Source: a virus. Taken from it: 38,213 bases of DNA. Positions 8,551 to 15,682 of the stretch are shown piece by piece; the stretch's first letter is position 1, and every line of letters starts with the position of its first letter. Both the position numbers and the translations under genes were made by a program. The stretch is taken from positions 1-38,213 of the IMG/VR virus record IMGVR_UViG_3300032294_001825, one strand, 5' to 3'. Under the pieces are notes generated by a model, which saw only the letters and a list, made by a program, of their open reading frames with translations, had not been told where the DNA came from and did not search any database.

Positions 8551-8570
8551 TAAAATACCTTTATACGAAA

Positions 8571-8592
8571 AAAGTCACGGGAACGTGACTTT
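8571..8592 (-). terminator. Rho-independent terminator ending the virion operon
   Basis: A 9-bp perfect stem (8571-8579 with 8584-8592) around a 4-nt loop, followed on the minus strand by six consecutive T residues. It is the clearest terminator in the window and marks the boundary between the tail/fibre genes and the replication genes. Confidence 0.85.
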
Positions 8593-8593
8593 G

Positions 8594-8616
8594 ATGTTAC
8601 ACCCTAAGTGTAACAT
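8594..8616. other. Perfect 9-bp inverted repeat (ATGTTACAC / GTGTAACAT)
   Basis: Arms at 8594-8602 and 8608-8616 flank a 5-nt spacer. It has no U-tract, so it is not a simple terminator. It overlaps the -10 box of a possible minus-strand promoter and could be an operator or an RNA hairpin. Confidence 0.6.
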
Positions 8617-8634
8617 ATTGGTTTAGGCTGTCAA
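8607..8634 (-). promoter_or_regulatory. Candidate promoter TTGACA-N16-TACACT
   Basis: A perfect -35 TTGACA (8629-8634) and a 4 of 6 -10 TACACT (8607-8612) lie just past the last tail gene and point toward the replication operon. The -10 is inside an inverted repeat, and any transcript would meet the 8571-8592 terminator within about 10 nt, so its use would imply attenuation or antitermination. It could also be chance. Confidence 0.35.
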
Positions 8635-8637
8635 GCC

Positions 8638-9036
8638 TTATTGATTCTTTTCGAAAGCTATCCAGTTAATTCTAACTGCATCTCTGCTTTTATTTGAAAT
8701 AACTCTAATTGAAGGTGCATTTCCTGCGCTAGCAATAGATACAGTTACTACTTCATCTTTTGCCAAAGAGCTTCCTACTGATGCAATAATAAACGGTGCT
8801 CCAGAAAAAGCTGCAGTTGTTACTACCTGTTCTGTATCAAAAACTCCTGCTGTAAGCTTACCAGTTAAATATGATCCACCATCAATCTTTAATGTATATT
8901 GATTATCTAATGATGCATTAGTTAAACCATTTACATCTGTGACCAGAGAAGTTATATTTGACTGTAAGTCCATCAGCTTTTGTGGGTCTAATGGTGCACC
9001 TGCATTAAATGTAACTGGCGTATATTTGTTTGTCAT
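8638..9036 (-). CDS. Probable distal tail or fibre protein
   Basis: A 132-residue protein. The N-terminal part has a short helical stretch (QKLMDLQSNITSLVTDVNGL) that could trimerise. The C-terminal part is Gly/Ala/Ser/Val-rich beta structure ending IRVISNKSRDAVRINWIAFEKNQ, a pattern seen at the ends of phage fibre and lectin-like domains. It is the last gene of the structural operon, directly before the terminator. No enzyme motif is present. Its role in receptor contact is inference from position and composition. Confidence 0.6.
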   Translation of the reverse strand: MTNKYTPVTFNAGAPLDPQKLMDLQSNITSLVTDVNGLTNASLDNQYTLKIDGGSYLTGKLTAGVFDTEQVVTTAAFSGAPFIIASVGSSLAKDEVVTVSIASAGNAPSIRVISNKSRDAVRINWIAFEKNQ

Positions 9037-9440
9037 TATAAATCTTCTCCTAGATCATGCATGCTTGCTTCCATTTCGCTAACCTCTATGATATTAGATC
9101 TATTTAATCCATAGATATCAAATGAATCTGGGCTCACAATATGACGTCTTTTATTCTGTGATATTAAATATATTCTACCATCTGATATATTCTTTATCAA
9201 GGTTCCGTCTCTAAACCCCAGCTTCCCTACAACCTTCATATGAGCAACAGCTTTTTCTGTTGCATATACTGTAGGAAATGACCATGACTTTTCGGCACGA
9301 TCAGAAATTAGCTTAAACCTTTTACCGTCTTTAATCCAATATGAGGCAGAGTCGGTTTTGACTGCAAGCCCTGAAGGGAAATTAGTTGGTTGCGTTACTA
9401 AGTGAGTCTGAATAATCTTGGATTGCTTTTTCCTTAGCAT
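9036..9440 (-). CDS. Small protein with imperfect repeats, probable fibre-associated
   Basis: A 134-residue protein built of two or three related units, each with a pattern like 'D-G-x-x-I-K-x-I-S-D-G-R-I-Y-L-I-S-x-x-K-R-R'. The units are visible at about residues 22-50 (LAVKTDSASYWIKDGKRFKLIS) and 76-105 (RDGTLIKNISDGRIYLISQ). Repeats of this type occur in actinobacterial surface and cell-wall-associated proteins. The start has GGAAGAG upstream and lies inside the preceding 59-residue gene (59-nt overlap). It probably acts at the virion or host surface, by inference. Confidence 0.6.
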   Translation of the reverse strand: MLRKKQSKIIQTHLVTQPTNFPSGLAVKTDSASYWIKDGKRFKLISDRAEKSWSFPTVYATEKAVAHMKVVGKLGFRDGTLIKNISDGRIYLISQNKRRHIVSPDSFDIYGLNRSNIIEVSEMEASMHDLGEDL

Positions 9441-9561
9441 TTTTCTCTTCCATTAGTTGGGTTACTTCGGCACGTAAAATAGCAACTTGCGTCTCATAAT
9501 TTGAAACAAGTTCGCCTATACGCTGTTGTAAAGCAGTAATAATTAATTCTGCTTTTTCCAT
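9382..9561 (-). CDS. 59-residue coiled-coil protein
   Basis: A short open frame from ATG 9561 to TAA 9382, in good order between its neighbours. Almost the whole protein is predicted by eye to be one heptad-rich helix (ELIITALQQRIGELVSNYE, then VAILRAEVTQLMEEKNAKEKA). It may be a small trimerisation or assembly factor for the neighbouring fibre proteins. It overlaps the following gene by 59 nt and lies 15 nt after the preceding one. Confidence 0.6.
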   Translation of the reverse strand: MEKAELIITALQQRIGELVSNYETQVAILRAEVTQLMEEKNAKEKAIQDYSDSLSNATN

Positions 9562-9576
9562 TTATATTCCGATCTA

Positions 9577-9801
9577 TTAGGCAGAAGGTGCAATTTTTGC
9601 AGCTTCTTCATCAAGTGCTTCCATCTGTGCTTCTGCCTCAGATATATCTGCATTGAGTTTTGCTATAACAAGTGTGTCCTTTTCGGCCTTTGAATTTTCT
9701 TGAATTAGGGCCAATTCAGCATTGTACTTATTAAAAGCAACATTTTTCATATGAGAATTAATGACGCCAAGCTTTTCTTCTGTTGTTAGTTCTACTGTCA
9801 T
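9577..9801 (-). CDS. 74-residue coiled-coil protein
   Basis: A small helical protein rich in Ala, Glu and Lys, with clear heptad character from about residue 30 onward (KAEKDTLVIAKLNADISEAE). A strong AAGGAGG Shine-Dalgarno lies 6 nt before the ATG, suggesting good expression. With the next gene it makes a pair of short coiled-coil proteins in the fibre region; both may be assembly chaperones or small virion components. No family recognised. Confidence 0.65.
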   Translation of the reverse strand: MTVELTTEEKLGVINSHMKNVAFNKYNAELALIQENSKAEKDTLVIAKLNADISEAEAQMEALDEEAAKIAPSA

Positions 9802-9838
9802 AATTTCCTCCTTTCTAAGTATATCATATTATAAACTT

Positions 9839-10420
9839 TTAATCTATACTATTTTTGTTTATTTTATACCATTGATCTTCAGTTAATTCTTTACGAATAA
9901 CTGACAAGTAGGATGGACCTTTAGTAAAAAACCAGTGGTCTGGTTCTGCAAAATGGAAAAATATCATGGCAACATGATTATCATGTGGTTCTGGAAATTC
10001 TTCACGCCAATGCTCTTGGTCATTTCCATAATAAGCAAGGGCTTGGTTTGGCATAAGAGTATAGGGTTTTTCTTCTACATAAAGATCCCAAGATTTTTTT
10101 TGATACACACACATATCAATTGTGTATGTGCATGCATTATCATCTTTATGTTTATGTAGTCGAGCTTCGGGTCCTTCATAATGAGAGAACAATGTATAGG
10201 TTGGAAGAAGATCATTACTTTCAAATAATTTTCTGGCCATAGGAATTAAAGAATAAGCATAATTTTGTAACATTGGCATAGTATTATCTGCAATTACCCA
10301 TCTAGAAAATCCGTCTTGAAACTCAAATGATTTAGGGTCTTGAAACAATGTCTTTAGTCTACTAAAATCATTTTCATTAAAAACTTGATCTAATAAAATA
10401 GGGTCTTTAACTTTTGTCAT
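9839..10420 (-). CDS. 2OG-Fe(II) oxygenase-like protein
   Basis: A 193-residue protein that resembles 2-oxoglutarate/iron(II) dioxygenases. Candidate iron ligands are H91 and D93 in LHKHKDD and a distal His at H137 (YGNDQEHWRE), followed by beta strands (HVAMIFFHF). I chose the ATG at 10420, which overlaps the stop of the preceding oxygenase (TAATG); an in-frame ATG at 10432 is possible. The substrate is unknown. Its pairing with a second oxygenase inside a tail-fibre module suggests protein hydroxylation rather than nucleic-acid demethylation, but this is inference. Confidence 0.7.
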   Translation of the reverse strand: MTKVKDPILLDQVFNENDFSRLKTLFQDPKSFEFQDGFSRWVIADNTMPMLQNYAYSLIPMARKLFESNDLLPTYTLFSHYEGPEARLHKHKDDNACTYTIDMCVYQKKSWDLYVEEKPYTLMPNQALAYYGNDQEHWREEFPEPHDNHVAMIFFHFAEPDHWFFTKGPSYLSVIRKELTEDQWYKINKNSID

Positions 10421-11019
10421 TATTCCCACCATCCAACTACTGCATATCTAGTTCCACTTATTACTGGATGAACTGTATGATTATAAACATAGTTAGCTGG
10501 GAAAAATATAGCTTGATTTGCTTTTGGTTTTATTTTTAAATTAAATCTTGAAAATTCAATTTCTCCACCTTCATAATCATCATTTAAATAAAAACTCATT
10601 GACATTGTTCTTGGATATTGTTTTGAGTCATCATAATGATTTATAAAGTAATTATCTGAACCATATTTTAATAATTGCCATCCTTCATTTAATTTCCAAT
10701 GTGGAGCATTGTATTCATTGCAATACTCGTCTAGCAATGGGTTTAAATATTTATTTAGTTCTTTATGTATAGTATATAGAAAGTTATCTTCTGATACATT
10801 GGTAGCATTATCATAATTTGGTATTGATATAGCTTTACAATTTCTTGCAGACTTTACTACCTGTGATTCAGACTCTACTCCGCCATCACTTTGACTAGCA
10901 TCAAACCAATAGATTTTTTTAGAATTTACGCTATCCTCTAAGCTATTTATAAAATTAATTGGATCACTTATTACATTTTCAAATGAAATAATTCCTGGAG
11001 CTAAAATATTTTTTTCCAT
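10420..11019 (-). CDS. Prolyl-4-hydroxylase-like 2OG-Fe(II) oxygenase
   Basis: A 199-residue enzyme with a complete P4H-type double-stranded beta-helix core: HxD at H128/D130 (INHYDDS), the strand pattern MSMSFYLNDDYEGGEIEF, and the distal block YNHTVHPVISGTRYAVVGW with H181 as third iron ligand and R191 to bind 2-oxoglutarate. Members hydroxylate prolines or other protein residues. The frame extends to 11085, but ATG 11019 follows the previous stop by one base and gives the normal domain start. About 800 nt upstream of it ends a fibre protein with 22 Thr-Pro repeats, a plausible substrate. Confidence 0.88.
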   Translation of the reverse strand: MEKNILAPGIISFENVISDPINFINSLEDSVNSKKIYWFDASQSDGGVESESQVVKSARNCKAISIPNYDNATNVSEDNFLYTIHKELNKYLNPLLDEYCNEYNAPHWKLNEGWQLLKYGSDNYFINHYDDSKQYPRTMSMSFYLNDDYEGGEIEFSRFNLKIKPKANQAIFFPANYVYNHTVHPVISGTRYAVVGWWE

Positions 11020-11020
11020 G

Positions 11021-11251
11021 CTACCATTTCCCTTCTGGGCATTTTGACGCTTCAATTTTTGTTTTAGCAGCCATAAAACAACCACATTTTTTACATTGAG
11101 TAGTTAATTTAATTAATTCTGGACAACCAAGGCAAACACCCATTCTGCTGTCAGATAACTCTTGTGTTGCATACCTAGTTTGTGGGTTTAAAAAATCTAA
11201 TGGCGTTGATCCATTTTTTTCTTTGTACGCTTGCCATCTACTTTTTGACAT
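11021..11251 (-). CDS. Small cysteine-rich zinc-binding protein
   Basis: A 76-residue protein with cysteines at 40, 43, 53, 56, 58 and 71: a CxxC, then CKKCGCFMAAKTK, then a final CPEGKW. The pattern matches small zinc-ribbon proteins of unknown function that I associate with aquatic phages. It sits immediately before the prolyl-hydroxylase-like gene (next start one base after this stop), so it may be translated with it and could help that enzyme or its target. No function is established. Confidence 0.75.
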   Translation of the reverse strand: MSKSRWQAYKEKNGSTPLDFLNPQTRYATQELSDSRMGVCLGCPELIKLTTQCKKCGCFMAAKTKIEASKCPEGKW

Positions 11252-11650
11252 TTAATTCCATCCTAATGTGGGGGAAAGCTGTGACATATCTCTTCCGTCA
11301 GTTAATATAAATTTTTCTCCATCAAATTTAGCATGAGGAGCAATTGCATATTTACCGTAAGGATATTTATCCATATCTATAACCTGTGGATTGCTTAATA
11401 AAATAGATCCAAAATATTCAGAAGTTTTAAGCTCTTCTAAAATTTCTCCATTTTTCATAAAACGAACAGTTATTCCATCGTGATCTGGATACTGTTCTGA
11501 AATATCTATAATTTCATCACATTCTAAAAAAATTTTTGAATGTTCAACTGACAGAGGATAATCATATAATACATCCCCATCAATTACCCAGCATAAAGGT
11601 ACCCCATTTATGCCTTTCCATTCAAACCATATATCGTCATCTGTTAACAT
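11252..11650 (-). CDS. Hypothetical protein between fibre and oxygenase genes
   Basis: A 132-residue acidic protein with many aromatic residues (MLTDDDIWFEWKGINGVPLC at the start) and alternating strand-like segments. I see no catalytic motif, signal peptide or membrane segment. A Shine-Dalgarno AAGGA precedes the ATG by 5 nt. It directly abuts the zinc-binding gene. It may belong to the fibre-modification group or be a small virion protein; both are guesses. Confidence 0.65.
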   Translation of the reverse strand: MLTDDDIWFEWKGINGVPLCWVIDGDVLYDYPLSVEHSKIFLECDEIIDISEQYPDHDGITVRFMKNGEILEELKTSEYFGSILLSNPQVIDMDKYPYGKYAIAPHAKFDGEKFILTDGRDMSQLSPTLGWN

Positions 11651-11689
11651 TTTTATCCTTTTTTAAAAGTATACAATATCTAAATATTC

Positions 11690-13621
11690 TTAGCAAGTAG
11701 CACTTGAGCATGCTGTTCCAGCTCCTCCAGACCAGCAATCTGATGAGCCACCAAATCCGCTTGGGCAACAGAAGCCACCAGTAAGCTGTGACCTACTGCA
11801 TCTAAATAAGCTAGGTGTAGGTGTAGGAGTTGGTGTTGGTGTAGGTGTAGGCGTTGGTGTAGGTGTTGGTGTAGGTGTAGGTGTAGGTGTTGGTGTAGGT
11901 GTTGGTGTAGGTGTTGGCGTTGGTGTAGGTGTAGGAGTAGGAGTAGAAGGTGCACTAACTGATACATAATTAGATCTTGCAGTTGTAGAGCCCTTGCTAT
12001 TTGTTGCAGTAATTGCGATACGCAATAAACTTCCATATGTGCCTACGTAGAATGAAGGAGGTGAATAGGTAGCTCCAGTAGCTCCACCTATAGCTCCTGA
12101 GACTGCCTCCCATTGATAAGCGTAGGTTCCGCTTGGATCCCATGTACCAACAGTAGCTGCATAAGTTGTTACTCCAGCAGTGCCTGTTGTAGGTGTAACT
12201 TGTGGAGCGGCAGTATTAACTGGTGCTGTAAGAACCTTAGAAAGAACTACATTTGACTCTACTTGAGACGATGTTCCACCAGCATTTGTTGCTGTAGCAA
12301 AGGCTTTAAAATAATATGCAGGGGGAGCTGCATCAGCATCTGTTATTGTATATGTAAGTGAACTTGATGTTGTACTTGTTTTTAAAACTGTTCCAGTGGC
12401 TCCTGGAGAAGGAGGATTTGATGTAGAAACATATAATCCTAAATCATAAGATGTTGGCGAGTTGCTCCATCCTGAAGTTGATGCTGTTAAAGTTGTTCCA
12501 GCATACTGAGTTCCACTAGGAGATATGCTTACACTTCCACCAGAAGGAACGGGAATAACTGGTGCACTAACTGTTACGTAGCTAGCTCTTGCCGTAGCGG
12601 AGCCATTAGCATTTGTTGCTGTAACAGCAACTCGAAGAGCTGTTCCGTAAACGCTAACATAATTAGAGGGAGGCGTATAGCTACTTGATGTGGCACCAGA
12701 AATAGCTCCTGAAATTGCTTCCCATTGATACGAATAAGAGGTTGGCGAGTTGTCCCATGATCCGTTTGTTGTAGAGTAATTTGTACTTCCAGCAGTACCT
12801 GTTGATGGGCTTATTGATGGAGCTACTGTATTTATTGGTATCAAGACCTGATCTGTTTTGTTTGTCTGATAAGACAAATTACCAGAATACCCTGGATTAG
12901 CTGTTGATGTTCCGCTTATACCTTTAACGGCAATTTGATAAGTTGTGTTTTGAGATAAACCTGTTCCATCGCTTGTTTGAGAAATAGTAATACTTGTATT
13001 TGATGTATGTCTAAATGAATCCCAGGAGCCAGGACTTGATGGGTTATTATAATTTCTTATTTGATAAAGATATCCATTTGCATATAGCCCTCCAGTCCAA
13101 CTAAAACTTATACTTGAAGTTGTAGTAGATCCAGCAGTTATAGATAAATCTCTAACTCCTTCTACTTCTAATGTAGCTGACGATGAACTAGTTGTATTAT
13201 ATGTAGAATTAGTTGCAGATACAATAAACTCAAATGTATTTGTTACATTTGGCAATACATCTGTTGCTATTAATAAATATGTTTTTGTATTACTTACAGT
13301 AGGATTTGCTATTGTTCCTGTATCTAAAGTCGAATCAAAGGCACCTGGGGCATACCTATTAAAGCTATACTCTAATCCAGTTGAGTTAGTCCATTTATAA
13401 TTTGTTCCAGTTAATGTTATTAGCTTAGTTGTTGAATTAGTAGACTGAGATATTTCAACAGGCGAACTTATAGATGGAGATATTAAAGAAGTAAAAATTC
13501 TTCTCCATCCGTCTGCAGTCTTTAAATAAGCATTAACTATTCTTCTCCAGCCATCTGAAGTTTTTAAAAAACTTGAAACAGCTGATCTAAACCCATCGGA
13601 AGTTTTTAAATATATAGGCAT
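11690..13621 (-). CDS. Modular tail-fibre protein with Ig-like domains, Thr-Pro stalk and Cys-rich tip
   Basis: A 643-residue surface protein. In order: three 14-residue repeats (core YLKTSDGWRR, residues 4-45); a Ser/Thr-rich region; an FN3-like domain (about 155-240); two closely related Ig-like domains (about 266-354 and 471-557, both with QWEA, a Tyr-rich middle and TAR near the end) separated by another beta domain; 22 Thr-Pro dipeptides; and a final 40 residues with six cysteines including one CC pair. The layout reads as virion attachment site, spacer, rigid stalk and disulfide-held tip. AAGGA precedes the start. It probably contacts the host surface. Confidence 0.82.
   Translation of the reverse strand: MPIYLKTSDGFRSAVSSFLKTSDGWRRIVNAYLKTADGWRRIFTSLISPSISSPVEISQSTNSTTKLITLTGTNYKWTNSTGLEYSFNRYAPGAFDSTLDTGTIANPTVSNTKTYLLIATDVLPNVTNTFEFIVSATNSTYNTTSSSSATLEVEGVRDLSITAGSTTTSSISFSWTGGLYANGYLYQIRNYNNPSSPGSWDSFRHTSNTSITISQTSDGTGLSQNTTYQIAVKGISGTSTANPGYSGNLSYQTNKTDQVLIPINTVAPSISPSTGTAGSTNYSTTNGSWDNSPTSYSYQWEAISGAISGATSSSYTPPSNYVSVYGTALRVAVTATNANGSATARASYVTVSAPVIPVPSGGSVSISPSGTQYAGTTLTASTSGWSNSPTSYDLGLYVSTSNPPSPGATGTVLKTSTTSSSLTYTITDADAAPPAYYFKAFATATNAGGTSSQVESNVVLSKVLTAPVNTAAPQVTPTTGTAGVTTYAATVGTWDPSGTYAYQWEAVSGAIGGATGATYSPPSFYVGTYGSLLRIAITATNSKGSTTARSNYVSVSAPSTPTPTPTPTPTPTPTPTPTPTPTPTPTPTPTPTPTPTPTPTPTPSLFRCSRSQLTGGFCCPSGFGGSSDCWSGGAGTACSSATC
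11814..11945 (-). repeat. 22 tandem 6-bp units encoding (Thr-Pro)22
   Basis: On the plus strand the unit is GGTGTA or GGTGTT, with GGAGTA, GGAGTT and GGCGTT variants, 22 copies without a break (132 bp). In the fibre gene it reads as alternating Thr and Pro codons. Third-base variation among units shows that the peptide, not the DNA, is conserved. Slippage could change the stalk length. Confidence 0.95.
13487..13612 (-). repeat. Three 42-bp units encoding the YLKTSDGWRR repeat
   Basis: Residues 4-17, 18-31 and 32-45 of the fibre protein align as 14-residue units (YLKTSDGFRS, FLKTSDGWRR, YLKTADGWRR). They lie at the N-terminus, the end expected to attach to the virion. Confidence 0.85.
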
Positions 13622-13623
13622 AT

Positions 13624-15681
13624 TTAAATTCCTTGGCTTGCATCATATACTAATAAAACATCTCCGCTATTTGCGCTTGGATATATACCACTTACTAGAT
13701 TTCCTGAAGACACTGTATACATATTTCTTAATCCGCCAGACCTATAGGCATTTGTGGCAAGGGTGCTGGTACCGTCTGAAGCAGTAGTTCCATTTCCAGA
13801 TATTTGTGCAGACTTAATAACTTCTACTTGTCTTGTTGAGCTTCCTAATAATATTCTTAATGGTGAATCTGTAGCTCCAGATACTGATTCTGTTTTTAAT
13901 AAATTTAGTCCATTGCTAGCTTGAGATATAGTAAAATCAGTTTGATTAGCACTTGTCATAGTATAATCTCCGACTTTGATTCTAGCAGAACCACTTGAAA
14001 CTATGCCATCTGAATCAATAGACCAACGATTAGTATTTCCTCCAAAATATCCTCCTGTAGCATTTACTGTTCCTGTAATAGTAGCATTTGTTGCTGTAAC
14101 ACTTCCATCGTCAAGCACTTTAAATTGTCCGCTTGATCCAGCTTGAATTCTTAGACTTGTTTCTCCAGTTTTACCAGCAGAATATAAAAATATATTTCCA
14201 GATGGAGATGAAATACTGTCTGTATTTATTTCCCAGCCAGCAATCTTGCTTGTTCCAGAAGGACTTAAAGTTAATTTACCACTTTGATTTGCGCCACCAT
14301 CTGAGCTATGGAATAAGCCTCCTGACGGAGTTATTACAACCGCTGCACCTGTAGATGATCCAGCTCTAATTTGTCCAGAACTATCAATCTTAAATGTATT
14401 TCCAGAGTTTTGTAGCCCATCTGCTGCGATAGTAATTCCACCTATAGAGCCACCACTTGCAGTAATAGTTCCAGTAAATGATCCATCTGATGCAGACATT
14501 ATGCCATTAGAATCTACAGAGAATTTATTTGAAGATGTTGATATAGATGTTGCCGATAAAGATCCCTTTAGCGCAAGAGCGCCTGTGGCTAAGTCAAAAC
14601 CTAATGTCTCTGTGCTACCGCTGGAGTATGCGGTAAGACCTCTTTTTACTGTATTGCCGCCATTAGTAAAATTGTTAGTACCGCTTAATTCTATTCTTGC
14701 TCCGCCCGCTGAACCAACTCTAAGCCATGATGAAAATGATCCATTACCAGCAACTAAATTTTCAATAGATATCAACCCGTTTGCTAAATCTACTAAGTTT
14801 GCTTTTATTGGATTTACTGAAGATGAGTTAATTCGAGTATAAGTCGGGGAACCATATTTAACATCACTTCTATTTACTGAAACATAGTAAAAGAATATAT
14901 TTGATGTATATGCATCAGATGTTGATGTTAAGGACAGGGCCTGTTTTAAGTTGTCTAGTCCGACGTTAATTCTATTAGTTGTATCATTAACGGTTAGACT
15001 TCCAACCAAATTTGATTCTGAAATTCCAGAAGTTGTTGTTGACCCTAGATCAGATGATGCTGCATAAATATTAATTGATTTAAAACCTAAAAATGAATCT
15101 GATCCCGAATAAGATCCGTCCCAATTAACTGCAACAGCAAATGGGGCTGCAGATACAGATAATCCTGTTGGCAAATTAGGAGGTTCAATTGGTTCCGCAG
15201 CACTTGTTACCGTTACAGTTCTTGCTGTACTAAAAAATGACTGAGTTTTATTTGTACTAATTATTTTTAATTGAACAATATATATTCCAGGAGCTGCGAC
15301 AAATGTTTGTGTTCCAGATGTTCTAAAAGATCCAGCAGGCTTTGTGCCATCTCCAAATGTCGTTCCAGAGATATGAACATCTACCCTGTCAAGATTTGGT
15401 ATAACTGAACCAGATGCGACTGTTCCACCCCATGTTACTTTTATAAATCCTGCACCACCAACAACATCAGTTGTTAATAAAGTTGGTTCACTAGGGACAC
15501 CTAGTGCTGGTGGAGATATAGATCTTACTGCAGACCATACACTAAAAGTGCCATCTTTTCTTTTCCATCTGAATTGTATTGGATAAGACTGTCCAGCATC
15601 CAAGTCAGTAATTGTTAAAAGAAAATAATCTCCATTTTCAACATACTGAGATGTATCTTTTAACAGGTCCTGATATGCCAT
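13624..15681 (-). CDS. Minor tail or fibre protein with FN3-like and repeated beta-structured region
   Basis: A 685-residue virion protein. The N-terminal 160 residues contain an FN3-like module (WKRKDGTFSVWSAVRSIS), with a second around 170-290. The middle (about 370-600) has a repeating pattern such as GSFTGTITASGGSIGGI and KFSVDSNGIMSASDG, typical of the beta-rich shafts of phage fibres. The C-terminus (SGIYPSANSGDVLLVYDASQ) looks like a short cap. The stop is 2 nt before the next fibre gene, so the two fibres are probably co-translated. No enzymatic motif seen. Confidence 0.82.
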   Translation of the reverse strand: MAYQDLLKDTSQYVENGDYFLLTITDLDAGQSYPIQFRWKRKDGTFSVWSAVRSISPPALGVPSEPTLLTTDVVGGAGFIKVTWGGTVASGSVIPNLDRVDVHISGTTFGDGTKPAGSFRTSGTQTFVAAPGIYIVQLKIISTNKTQSFFSTARTVTVTSAAEPIEPPNLPTGLSVSAAPFAVAVNWDGSYSGSDSFLGFKSINIYAASSDLGSTTTSGISESNLVGSLTVNDTTNRINVGLDNLKQALSLTSTSDAYTSNIFFYYVSVNRSDVKYGSPTYTRINSSSVNPIKANLVDLANGLISIENLVAGNGSFSSWLRVGSAGGARIELSGTNNFTNGGNTVKRGLTAYSSGSTETLGFDLATGALALKGSLSATSISTSSNKFSVDSNGIMSASDGSFTGTITASGGSIGGITIAADGLQNSGNTFKIDSSGQIRAGSSTGAAVVITPSGGLFHSSDGGANQSGKLTLSPSGTSKIAGWEINTDSISSPSGNIFLYSAGKTGETSLRIQAGSSGQFKVLDDGSVTATNATITGTVNATGGYFGGNTNRWSIDSDGIVSSGSARIKVGDYTMTSANQTDFTISQASNGLNLLKTESVSGATDSPLRILLGSSTRQVEVIKSAQISGNGTTASDGTSTLATNAYRSGGLRNMYTVSSGNLVSGIYPSANSGDVLLVYDASQGI

Positions 15682-15682
15682 T

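Noticed and set aside
9802-9838. TATAAT and TATACT boxes before the 9801 start as a promoter
   Set aside because: The gap is very AT-rich and no acceptable -35 is present at normal spacing.
11814-11945. Possible CRISPR array or telomere-like repeat
   Set aside because: The units are 6 bp without spacers and read in frame as Thr-Pro codons of a long gene.
11680-12036. An open frame on the minus strand full of Leu-His and His-Gln repeats
   Set aside because: It is the out-of-frame shadow of the 6-bp repeat encoding Thr-Pro in the fibre gene.
14501-14842. Plus-strand open frame of 113 codons
   Set aside because: Antisense to a beta-repeat fibre gene whose composition keeps the opposite frame open; no supporting context.
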